Shown piece after piece: positions 32,162 through 43,190 of a DNA stretch of 64,000 nt. Below the pieces are notes generated by a model that searched no databases, was not told where the DNA came from, and saw only the letters and a program-made list of their open reading frames with translations. The DNA lies in assembly GCA_022036555.1 (NCBI GenBank), contig CM039120.1, forward strand, positions 33,753,716 through 33,817,715. Reading direction: 5' to 3'. This DNA is from Microstegium vimineum. Taxonomy: Eukaryota; Streptophyta; Magnoliopsida; Poales; Poaceae. The translations under genes were made by a program, and so were the position numbers. Every line of letters begins with the position of its first letter. Position 1 is the stretch's first letter.

Positions 32162-35100
32162 GGACTGGAGGAGACTTGGCTTATGGATTCCGGATGTTCA
32201 CGCCATACGATCGGAAGTGCCAAGTGGTTCTCCAGCCTCGACCTCGTGCGCCACACCGAGTATATCACATTTGGGGACAAGAGTAAAGGTAAGGTTGTCT
32301 CCCGGGGGTCCATCCGAGTCAATTCGTCTTTTGTCCTCAAGGATATTGCTTTGGTTGCAAATTTGCATTTTAACCTTCTATCGGTTTCGCAACTCCTTGA
32401 AGACGGTTTTGAGGTGAGCTTTAAGCCAAACCTCTCTCGGATTTTGGACTCTCGGGGTGATCTTGTTTGCTGGATTTTGCCCTTCGGGAAGGTTTTTCGT
32501 GCGGATTTTTCTATCTCTTGCAGACCTTCTTGTTGTCTTCTTGCCGGTTCTTCCTCCAAGCTTTGGAAGTGGCATAGGAGATTGGGACATTTGAGTTTTG
32601 ACTTGCTTGCGAAGCTTAGCTCAATGGACCTTATCCAAGGATTGCCAAAGCTAAAGTTTGAGAAGGACTTCGTTTGCCATCCTTGCAGGCATGGCAAGAT
32701 GGTTGCTGCTTCCCATCCTCCTATGACTGAGATCATGACCACTCGACCCGGCGAGCTCTTACACATGGACACAGTTGGTCCAACTCGGGTTAGGTCGGAA
32801 GGAGGGAAGTGGTATGTTGTTGTAGTCATTGATGACTACTCGAGGTACTCTTTGGTGTTCTTTTTGGAGAGTAAGGATGAGGCTTTTCCGCTTGTTCGAG
32901 ATCTGATTTTGAGATTGCAAAATGAGCTACCTAAGAATGCCATGAGAGCTATCCACAGTGACAATGGCACATAATTCAAGAATGCTCACTTTGCAACTCT
33001 TTGCTCTTCTTTGGGTCTCGATCACCAGTTTTCCTCACCTCACACTCCCAAGTAGAACGCTGTTGTTGAGCGCAAGAATCAGACCCTTGTTGAGATGGCC
33101 AGGACGATGCTCGATGAGCATAGGACTCCCAGGCGGTATTGGGCCGAAACACTCAGTTCTTCTTGCTATGTTTCCAATCGCATTTTCCTCCGAGATTTCA
33201 AGAAGAAGACTTCTTATGAGTTGCGATTTGGAAGACCACCCAAGGTAAGTCACCTACGGGTGTTTCGGTGCAGGTGCTTCATCCTAAAAAAGGACGGTAA
33301 GTTGTATAAATTTGAATCACGGTCTTCTGACGGTATCTTTCTTGGTTATTCTACTCACTCTCGTGCTTATCGTGCACTTAACCTTGAGACTAACCGAGTG
33401 ATGGATACTTGTGAGATTACCTTTGATGAGACTATGCCCTGTGTTTCCACTCCTTTTGAGCTTGTAGGTGATGATGAGGTGAACACTAGCATCTTTGTGG
33501 AGGAGGAGTAGGACGACGCCGATTGGGGTGATCCCGAGCCAACTCCACTGGCTGCCCCCGTCGACCCTGCGACGTCTACTTTGGCTCACGGTCCTGATCC
33601 GACTACTTCCTGTACATGGGGGCCATTCGAGCAGCTTCCTTAGTTGGTGCCCGTTGCACCTGAGGGAGCTCTAGCTGCTATCGAGGGGGAGGCCACTTCG
33701 TCCAGACAGGCTCCCCGGCACATCCAGCGGCAGCACCGGTCAGAGAACATCATCAACGATATTGACTGTCGAGTCACGTGGTCCAGGTCTTATATCTCTC
33801 ACTTTGCTCATTCGGCTTTTGTCGCGTCTTTTGAGCTCCGAGATGTTGGACACACTTTGATGGATCCGGATTGGGTTAATGCTATGCATGAGGAGTTAGA
33901 AAAGTTTGAGCGAAACCGCGTTTGGGTCTTAGTTCCTCCACCACTTAGCTGCCACCCCATAGGTACCAAATGCGTTTTCAAAAATAAACAAAGCGAAGAT
34001 GGGGTGGTAGTGCGCCACAAGGCTGGGTTGGTAGCTCAAGGCTTTTGTCAAAAGGAGGGAATAGACTATGAGGACACCTTTGCTCCTGTAGCTCGTTTAG
34101 AAGGCATTAGAATCCTTCTAGCTTTTGTGGCTTCTAAGGGTTTTAAACTTTTTCAAATGGACGTTAAAAGTGCTTTCTTAAATGGCTACATAGAGGAGGA
34201 AGTTTATGTTAAACAACATCCCGGTTTCAAAAATCCCAAGTTTCCAAACCATGTTTTTAAACTTCACAAAGTTTTGTATGGTTTGAAACAAGCATCTAGA
34301 GCATGGTATGATAGGCTAAAAACCTTTTTGCTTGCTAAGGGTTTTAAAATGGGATCGGTAGATAAGACGTTGTTTCTCCTCCAGCAAGGCAAAAACACTC
34401 TCCTTGTCCAAATATACGTGGATGATATCATCTTTGGTGGTTCTTCTCATGCTCTTGTTGCCAAGTTTGCAGATCTTATGAGCAGGGAATTTGAGATGAG
34501 CATGATGGGAGAGTTGACTTTCTTTCTTGGGTTGCAAATCAAGCAAACCCAGGAAGGGAAGTTTGTGCACCAAGGCAAGTACACGAAGGACATCTTAAAG
34601 AAGTTTGACATGGGCGAGGCAAAGCCCCTCTCGACGCCCATGTCGACTACGACTGCCTTGGATGCGGACGAGGAAGGAGAGGCGGTGGACCAGACCGAGT
34701 ACCGAAGCATGATTGGGTCGCTTCTGTACCTAACGGCGACCCGGCCGGACATTCAGTTCACCAACTGCCTGTGTGCTCGCTTTCAAGCGTCCCCACGGAC
34801 TTCGCACAAGAAGGTGGTGAAACGCATCATGAGGTACTTGCGCTTCACTCCCTAATTTGGTCTTTGGTTTTCCACCTCTTCCTCTCTTGTGCTTTGCGGT
34901 TATTCTGACGTCGACTTTGCCGGTTGCCGACTTGATCGGAAGTCCACTTCTGGGACTTGCCAGTTTCTCGGGTCCTCTTTGGTTTCTTGGTCTTCTCACA
35001 AGAAGTTTAGCGTGGCACAGTCGACGTGCGAAGCTGAGTACGTTGCCGCGGCTAGCTGTTGCTCACAGTTGATTTGGATGATTGCCACTTTGAAAGATTT

Positions 35101-35359
35101 CGGTCTTGAGCTTACTAAGGTGCCTCTGCTTTGTGATAACATGAGTGCAATTAGTGTGGCCAAAAATCCCGTGCTTCACTCTAAGACCAAGCACATTGAG
35201 GTCCGCTTTCACTTCTTGCGTGATCACTACGAGAAGGGAGACATTGACCTACGGCATGTCAAGACCCAAAACCAGCTTGCGGATATTCTCACAAAGCCTT
35301 TGGATCAAGCTGTGTTTTCTTGCCTTCGGGGCGAGTTGGATGTTTGCTTTCCTTTTTAG
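32162..35359 (+). pseudogene. S2 pol (protease-integrase-RT-RNase H), one frame with five stops
   Basis: From about 32180 to 35359 a single frame holds protease (MDSGCSRH), integrase with a complete zinc site (WHRRLGH, CHPCRHGKM) and core (HMDTVGP, HSDNGT, VVERKN), RT (FQMDVKSAFLN, YVDDIIF) and RNase H (CGYSDVDFA, STCEAEY, LLCDNMSAI, HFLRDHYEKGDID), ending DVCFPF. Only point changes interrupt it: TAA 32972, TAG 33053, TAG 33509, TAG 33641 and TAA 34853. Three of the five are TAG where relatives have CAG, as expected for deamination of methylated C. The TAA at 32972 and 34853 recur in S4. The lack of frameshifts suggests a rather recent loss of function. Confidence 0.93.
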
Positions 35360-37052
35360 AGGAGGAAAGTTTTGTGTATTATAGCTCTTTTTGGTTCTTA
35401 TTTGTCTTTTCTTTCTTTTCTTTAGTGTCTTTTTAGTTGTTAATTGGTGTCATTGCATTTTGCATCTCATTTGCACTTGTAACATAGTTCATTTTAAGCT
35501 TCATACCTATAGCCGATATAATTAATCTATGCTCTGTTTGAGGTGCTTTATGTGTCTATGGTGTTGCCTAGATTAGACTCCCTTTGATCTCTTGATATGC
35601 AAGGCTGTGTTAGAAAAGCTTTAAAACTGAATTTCATTCCCCATTTCACCTCTGAAATGACACTAGCATGTGTAGGCTTTTGAAGATCCTTCTTGGCTCT
35701 TTTGTATATAGCTTGTAACTGTGGCTCTTCATTGTTTCATTCACTTCCATTGAGCACCATGATTAATATTGAACTAAAATGAAATTGCTCTCTGTTTTGT
35801 GAATTGGAATGATCGAGTTGGGTCTACATTGTGAGCACATCACCGTGTGTTCGAGACTGCTACCCATATGGGTGGAACTTGAGCGGTGTCGTGTATGACT
35901 AAAACTGGTGTGTTAAGTCCTTTGACTTCGCCCGGTTGGTAAGCAGTGGCATCACTTTGTTTACAACCACTCGCATACAACTTAAATGTGCCTAAAACTG
36001 AAATTTTGGCTGCAAAACTCTGAAATTTGAAAAATTCATTCTGTTGGGTCATTGGCTTGTTGTATGAACTTTGCTAGGGATAGTTCTACTTTCTATACAT
36101 GAGATTGCTTTGAGATAGATCCTATCTTGTTTGCCATGTTTAGTTGTCTCTAGGAGGTGATACTCATTCCTTGCTCTCACATGTAATGCTCTCTAAAATA
36201 GCTTCTAAAGTGATCTTAAGCTCAACTTGAGTCTTTGTTGGGCACATAGAGCTTTTCCTATTCTCACAGGATCACATCACTTAGAGCATCTATTTATTGT
36301 CTTAGCTCTATCTATGAAGCTTTTTGCACTCATTTTGCATTTCATGGCTTTTTTGGCCGAAATCTTGAGTTTAGAGCTTTGATGAGCTTCATGTGTCAAC
36401 AAGGGGGAGAAATGTGCATTTCATTCATATTCAACCAAGGGGGAGAACAATGCATTTTCATACTTTCATTAGTCAAGGGGGAGAAATTGGAAATTGTGGC
36501 CTTTTGAGCTTTGGTCCGATTTGGTCCTTAATTGGTATCTCTTTTACGTACTTGGCTCGTTTCACCCTTTCTTGGTATCTTGAGTGTGCATGTTCCCAGG
36601 GGGAGTTTGTGCTAGATGTGTTGAGCCTTTGCCTCTTCTAGAGGGTCTAGCTTGCCTTGTTGGCGTCGACAGGTTTCGATTGCTTCTTGAGCTTTAATTG
36701 ATTTAATTGGCATCTTTTGAGCTCCCTTAGTGTTTCAATTGGTTTTCTGAGCTTTGAGAGCTGTGATTGGTTTCTTGGACTTGCTAGCGGTGTTGAGCCC
36801 GTTTTCTACCTCTTCTTGAGGGCTAGCATTGTTTTGCTTGGTTGCGTCGAGCCGTTGCCCATATGCTTTTGTCTAGTATCAGTAAGTGGCTTTGTCATAA
36901 GGAGTTTGAGGGTTTTTTAAACTGGTATCGTTTTGCTTCTCTCAAGTGACCCCATTTTGGTTTTGTTAGCTTTTTGGTCATTTGGAGAGCTTTACCCTGG
37001 GCTCAAATCTGAAATGCACTTGTGTTGACAATGCACTCATCAAAGGGAAGAT
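35360..37052 (+). other. S2 3' UTR with repeated polypurine-like tracts
   Basis: There is no gene. CAAGGGGGAGAA recurs at about 36399, 36437 and 36475, and AGGGGGAGT at 36598. The tract before the LTR is decayed (CAAAGGGAAGAT, 37041-37052). The start is T-rich (TTTTCTTTCTTTTC near 35405). It is closely similar to 54883-56553. Confidence 0.8.
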
Positions 37053-37738
37053 TGCGAACACATAGTGAATAAGTACCCATCTATGTTCAGCTTTGATGAT
37101 GAGTGATTATTCAACATGTGAGTGTTTCAGTTTGAGTGGCTTACCCTAACCTCTGCGAAAGCAGAAATGTGTGCTTGTCTATCGGCTTGTGGTGTGCAGG
37201 TGCTATGCCTAGTGACAGTGGTCAATGGCGTGGAGAAGGTCGAGTAGAGGCTTGCCGTGCCGATGGACTGAGAGCGGTGAAGGGTGGAAGCGGGGCTCGG
37301 ACCAAGGGACCATGGGCGCCGGCGGACTAGCTGTGGTGGCTAGTCCTTGGCACCGGTGAGAGCGAGAAGACATGGAGGTAGACCGAGTCGACCGAGTCAA
37401 GACGGGGGACGAGCGGGTCGAGCGGAGGCTCATGGGACTCGGAGTTCGACCGAGCGAGGACAAGGTGGCTCGAGTCGAGTGGTTTGGTGGTTTGGGCCTC
37501 AAAACCTTCGGTGGACGGTTTTCGAGTCTGGGCCTCAAAACTCAGGTTTCGGTAGTTGAGCCCAAAGCTACCGGTGGCGGGTTTTCTGGGTTTGGGCCTC
37601 AAAACCTAGGCGGAGCTTCCGAGGAAGCGGAGATGGCATGTGGCGGAATCCTGGAGATTGCGTCGAGGCGATGGCAACTCCCGGCAGGAAGCGGAGCCGT
37701 CCATTCAAAATGCGGGAGATATTTTCCGGAGCTTGGAC
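37053..37738 (+). repeat. Truncated 3' LTR of S2 (first 686 bases)
   Basis: It starts TGCGAACACATAGTG after the degenerate polypurine tract and follows the U3 text of the 5' LTR to GAGCTTGGAC at 37738. There it stops and the bases ACGCACCA lead into inverted gag sequence. Confidence 0.9.
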
Positions 37739-37747
37739 ACGCACCAA

Positions 37748-38046
37748 ACTTGAAACCCGCTCAAACTCTGGAAGAGATAGATCTCCTGTGCCGTAGTGAG
37801 ACTTGAAACCCGCTCAAACTCTGGAAGAGACAGACAAGAGAAAAGAATGCTACGGGCTCTTGCGTTTGACGCATGCTGCGTAACCTGGGCATCGGTGATC
37901 CGAGCCTCAAGAACCACGTAGTTCTCATTCTCACATATCTCCCAAAACTTTGTGTCAAGCCCTTGGAGGTAAGACAACATGCGTACCTTCTAATAGGCAA
38001 AGTTGGTTCCATCGAAGTAGGGAGGTCTACCATCACCTCGCTCCAT
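37748..38046 (-). pseudogene. S1 gag N-terminus, cut off from the rest of gag
   Basis: On the minus strand, ATG at 38046 follows the leader and encodes the capsid start, with ITDAQVTQHASNARARS and LFSCLSLPEFERV. It carries a partial tandem duplication: a 30-base piece beginning ACTTGAAACCCGCTC on the plus strand occurs at about 37748 and again at about 37801. The remainder of this gag lies 10 kb to the left at 27257, across the antisense S2 copy. It is an inverted partner of 27258-27555. Confidence 0.85.
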
Positions 38047-38095
38047 GTCACCTTCGCGGATCAAGAACCGTGTTAGGTGGATTGATCCTTAACTG

Positions 38096-38107
38096 GCTCT
38101 GATACCA
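38096..38107 (-). other. Primer binding site of unit 1, perfect initiator tRNA-Met match
   Basis: On the minus strand TGGTATCAGAGC is an exact complement of the plant initiator tRNA-Met 3' end, two bases from the LTR. Confidence 0.93.
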
Positions 38108-38109
38108 AT

Positions 38110-40101
38110 TGAAGGACCGAGAACGACGACCAGAGCAGGGGGGGGTGAATGGGAGCCAAATAAAAATTCCTTTCGGAAGATCTTGACCCTTGTCCCAAGC
38201 ATGACCCAAAGAACGAACTAGGCTCACGACCCACAAGAGGGTGGATGTTCTAGGAGATGTCCTAGGAACACAGCGGAGCTAGCCATGAACCCAGAGAAAC
38301 AAACTATGAAAAGAACGGAAGCAAAATAGCAGCACCAGAGGCTCCGGACCAGTTGGGACAGAGCCACCAGACTATGGTGAGTAGTCCAGAGCTATGGTCC
38401 GACACTAGCCAAGGCCAAGACAGAGAAGTGCAGAGAGCACCCGACCTCTGGACTACCTGCTCCGGACTAGTCCGGTGGTACTAGAGACTGGTACGGTGCT
38501 CACTCGAAGAACAGTCCAGCAAGCTCCCTACCTCCGGACCAGACCACCAGACTACCCCGTCGGACCAAGGAGAGTGGTCCGACGCGTGGTAGCGTTTCTC
38601 AACAGAGCCACCGGACCACTCGTCCAAGGTCCAGTGCTCAAAAACCAGGAGGTCCGGAGGGTGGTCCGATGCCTCTTGCTGCTTGACAAGAGAAAGGTCA
38701 AGACCATCGGACCACTTGCTATGGTCCGGAGCTTAGGGCAAAGTGGTCCGACGCTCACAGGAGAAAAACTGTTCCTCGCAAAAATCGTTTCCACTCCGCC
38801 AAATCTTCTCAAAACTCAACCAAAAGATCACCAACTGCAACCAAACTTTGTAGTCATGATCCTAGTGCAGTTGGGGAGCTATCCCAAAGAAATCATCGCT
38901 CAATTTGGAGAGGATAAACGAGAACACTCAGATTTGGGTGGAGAAAGAGGAAAACAAAGAACGCCACAAAGAAATCGCCCGATCTACACACTCGTGAGGT
39001 TTCGGAGAATTCCTTCGGTGCAAATAAGCTCCTCACGATTGCTCACAACTTGGTTCAAACGGATTTGCATGAGCTACCCCCTACAAAGAGAAATCATCTC
39101 GGGAAAATAAGAGAGCAAAAGCAAAACGGGAAGAACACAAGCATAACGGGGACACGATCAACAAATCTAAGCCACCATGGCTTACGGAGGTTACGGTCTC
39201 TGATTCCTCGCAACAATCACAAATTCTTACACTAGTGACACGGTGGATCTCAAGCAAGAAGAAGCTAGGGAAGGGAAAACCTAGGAATAGGTGGGAGAGA
39301 GAGTAATGCAAGAGATGAGGATGAGGATACCCCTTCATCCTCTATTTAACGAGGCTTTGACTATTTCCCAAAGACCCCCTAGATACAAGACCGAATTACC
39401 TAGCCCTAAGACATTGTAATCCAAGTCGGTAACTCTCAGCCACTCGTTTGAATGGACGGCCCCGCTTCCTGCCGAGAGTTGCCCTCGGCTCGACGCAACC
39501 TCCAAGATTCCACCACGTGCCATCCCCGCTTCCTCGGAAGCTTCGCCTAGGTTTTGAGTCCCAAATCCAGGAAACCCGCCACCGGTAGCTTTGGGCTCAA
39601 CTACCGAACCCCGAGTTTTGAGGCCCTAACTCGGAAACCGTCCTCGGATGGTTTTGAGGCCCAAACCACCAAACTGCTTGACTCGAGCCACCTTGTCCTC
39701 GCCCGGTCGGACTCCGAGTCCCCTGAGCCTCCACTCGACTCGCGCATCCACCGTCTTGACTCGGTCGACTCAGTCGACCTCCATGTCTTCTCGCACTCGC
39801 CAGTGCCAAGTACTATCCACCACAGCTAGTCCTCCGGCGCCCATGGTCCCTCAGTCCGAGCCTTGCTTCTGCCCTGCACCGCTCTCAGTCCATCAGCACG
39901 ACAAGCCTCTACTTGACTTTCTCCACGCCATTGACCACTGTCACTAGGCATAGCACCTGCACACCACAAGCTGATAGACATGCACAAACTTTCTTTCGCA
40001 AGGGGTTAGGGTAAGCCACTCAAACTGAAACACTCACGTGTTGGACGATCACTCGTCATAAAGCTGAACATACATGGGTACTTATCCACCATGTGTTCGC
40101 A
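38110..40101 (-). repeat. LTR of unit 1 (5' side), shared with the next tandem copy
   Basis: It starts TGAAGGACCGAGAACGAC and ends GTGTTCGCA. It follows the LTR at 18809-20801 almost base for base, with scattered differences, including the CCGGAC words and the three TTTTGAGGCCCAAAC-type repeats. On its left is the primer site of unit 1. On its right is a (mutated) polypurine tract and the 3' UTR of another copy, so it serves two elements at once. Confidence 0.92.
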
Positions 40102-41100
40102 ATCTACCCCTTGATGAGTGCATTGTCAACACAAGTGCATTTCAGATTTGAGCCACAAGGTAAAGCTCTACAAATGACCAAAAAGCTAAGAAAGCCAAAA
40201 CAGGGTCACTTGAGAGAAGCAAAACGAGTCCAAAAACTTGGTTCCCAAAGACATGGGCAACGGCTCGATGCAACCAAGCAAAACAAAGCTAGCCCTCAAG
40301 AAGAGGCACAAAAACAGGCTCAACACCACTAGCAATTCCAAGATACCAATCGCAGTTCTCAAAGCTCAGAATGCCAATTGAAACACCAAGGGAACTCCAA
40401 ATATACCAATTAAAACACTTAACGCTCAAGAAGCACTCGAAACCTGTCGGAGCCAACAAAGCAAGCTAGACCCTCCAGAAGAGGCAAAGGCTCAACACAT
40501 CTAGCAAAAGCTCCCCCTGGGCAAAAGCACACTCAAGATACCAAATGAGCTCCTTAGGGCAAAAGAAGCACACAAACTCCCCCTTCACAAAAGAAGGTTT
40601 AAACCAAAGAAACCAATGAGATGCACTCTTTCTCCCCCTTGGAAGCAGATGGCTGAAAATGGACTGAAATGCACATCTCTCCCCCTTGTTGACACAAGTA
40701 GCTCATCAAACATCAACAACTCAAGATCCGGCTACAAATGCCATGAAATGCAAAATGAGTGCAGAAGCTTCATACTTAGAGCTAAGACAATGAATGGATG
40801 CTCTAAGTGATGTGATCCTGTGAGAATAGGAAAAGCTCTACGTGCCCAACAAAGACTCAAGTTGATCTTAAGATCACGTTAGAAGCTATTTTAGAGAGCA
40901 TATCATGTGCGAGCAGAGAAAGGGTATCACCTCCTAGAGACAACTAAACATGGCAAACAAGATATGATCTATCTCAAAGCAATCTCATGTATAACAAGTA
41001 GAACTATCCCTAGCAAAGTTCATACAACAAGCCAATGACCCAACTGAATGAATTTTCCAAATTTCAGAGTTTTGCAGCCAATTTCAGTTTTAGGCACATT
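40102..41100 (-). other. 3' UTR fragment of a further tandem SIRE-like copy
   Basis: It begins with the decayed tract ATCTACCCCTTGATG and follows the S1 3' UTR (20802-21800) closely, closer than it follows the S3 3' UTR. It ends at GGCACATT, where the LTR of unit 2 starts. The rest of this copy should lie beyond unit 2, outside the window. Confidence 0.85.
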
Positions 41101-43190
41101 TGAAGGACCGAGAACGGCGACCAGGGGGGGGGGGGGTGAATGGGAGCCAAATAAAATTTCAACTCAAAGACTTGGCCCTTGTCCCAAAGTCACACCCAAA
41201 ACTTGACCTCGGAAGAGCTGACTCGCACATGACCTAACAAGTAGGTGGACACCTTAGGAAGACCCCTAAAGGTGCAGCGGAGCGGTCGGAGAAGATGGAG
41301 AACGATCAAAGCCACGAACTTGAAACCGATACACCGAGAGTGGTACTCTCAACCCCTAGAGAGAAGAGGCAAGAGCACACCCAAAAATACTTATGAGAAC
41401 TGGTCTCAAAAGTACCTAATCAGGTCCTTACTTGAATACGAATCCAACGCAATAAACGGAACTTGATTCGGAGTCCGGACGAGAGAGAAACGGCCAAAAC
41501 AGCGAGCAACAGTGACCACATGACCACTCGCCTTGGTCCGGTGGTGAGGTCCGAAGGTGAGGTCCGGAGGTAGGTGCATTGCTGTAGTTTTTCGGCTGAA
41601 CCACCCGACCACTCGCTATGGTCTGGTGCTATGGTCCAGAGGGTGGTCCGACGCTGTTTCTTCATAAAATCAGCAACACAGTGAGCTCTGGACCTCCGGA
41701 CTAGTGGTCTGACGGTACCACAGGACTAGTCCGGAGGGTGGTCCGGAGCTAGGGGCTGCTCTGGACACTTTCGGCCAGATCACCGGACCACTCGCCTATG
41801 GTCTGGAGCCTTGTCCAAGGTGGTCCGGAGGGTGGTCCGGAGCTCACGAATAGTGTACAGAAAACCCACGAAAACCAATTTCTCTCCGTCAAATCTTTCC
41901 AAAACTCAACCAAATGAACTCCAACTGCAACCAAACTTTGTAGGCATGATCCTTGTACAGTTGGGGAGCTATCCCGAAGAAATCATCGCTCAATTTGGAG
42001 AGGATAAACAGGAACACTCAGATTTGGGGGAGAAGGAGAAGAACGAAGAACGCCACAAAGAAATCGCCCGATCTACGCGCTCGTGAGGTTTGAGGAGAAA
42101 TCCTTCGGTGCAAAGATGCTCCTCACAAGTACGCACAACTTGGTTCAAATGGATTTTGCAAAGCTACTCTCAACAAAGAGAAAACATCTCGGGAAAAAGA
42201 GAGAGCAGATGCAAAACAGAAAGAACACAAGCAAAACGGGGACACAATCACGAAAGCTAAGCCACCATGGCTTATGGAGGTTACGGCCTCCGATTCCTCG
42301 CAACAATCACAAGTTCTTACACCGGTGACACGGTGGATCTCAAGCAAGAAGAAGCTAGGGAAGGGAAAACCTAGGAATAGGTGGGAGAGAGAGTAATGCA
42401 AGAGATAAGGATGAGGATACCCCTTCATCCTCTATTTAACGAGGCTTTGGCTATTTCCCAAAGACCCCCTAGATACAAGACCGAATTACCTAGCCCTAAG
42501 ACATTGTAATCCAAGTCGGTAACTCTCAGCCACTCGTTTGAATGGACGGCCCCGCTTCCTGCCGGGAGTTGCCCTCGGCTCGACGCAACCTCCAAGATTC
42601 CACCACGTGCCATCCCCGCTTCCTCGGAAGCTTCGCCTAGGTTTTGAGTCCCAAATCCAGGAAACCCGCCACCGGTAGCTTTGGGCTCAACTACCGAACC
42701 CCGAGTTTTGAGGCCCTAACTCGGAAACTGACGCGGATGGTTTTGAGGCCCAAACCACCAAACCGCTTGACGCGAGCCACCTTGTCTTCGCCCGGTCGGA
42801 CTCCGAGTCCCCTGAGCCTCCGCTTGACTCGCGTGTCCACCGTCTTGACTCGGCCGACTCGGTCTACCTCCATGTCTTCTCGCACTCGCTGGTGCCAAGT
42901 ACTAGCCACCATAGCTAGTCCGCCGGCGCCGATGGTCCCTCAGTCCGAGCCCCGCTTCCGCACTTCACCGCTCTCAGTTCATCGGCACGGCAAGCCTCTA
43001 CTCGACCTTCTCCACGCCATTGACCACTGTCACTAGGAATAACACCTGCACATCACAAGCCGATAGATAGGCACACATTTGCTTTCGCAAAGGGTTAGAA
43101 TCAAGCCACTCAAACTGAACCGCTCAAGTGTTGGGCAATCACTCATCAAAAAACCGAGCTACATGGGTACTTATCCACCATGTGTTCGCA
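41101..43190 (-). repeat. Outer 3' LTR of unit 2
   Basis: It starts TGAAGGACCGAGAACGGC with a run of G near 41127, and ends GTGTTCGCA. From about 41870 it resembles the unit 1 LTRs closely. The first 770 bases are a diverged version, still with TCCGGA and GGTCCGGAG words. A polypurine tract follows at 43191-43204. Confidence 0.92.

Larger units (their letters stand above)
18809..40101 (-). mobile_element. Composite unit 1: two opposed SIRE/Maximus-like copia copies (S1 minus, S2 plus)
   Basis: On the minus strand the unit reads: LTR (40101-38110), tRNA-Met primer site, gag N-terminus (38046-37748), then an antisense copy S2 (37738 back to 27556, with LTR, gag, pol and truncated LTR), an inverted gag N-terminus (27555-27258), then the rest of gag, pol and 3' LTR of S1 (27257-18809). 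The two outer LTRs are close relatives and a matching primer site and polypurine tract are present, so the outer frame behaves as one element. No matching target duplication is seen, because the right LTR is followed by another copy's 3' UTR. S1 and S2 form an inverted repeat. Confidence 0.8.
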
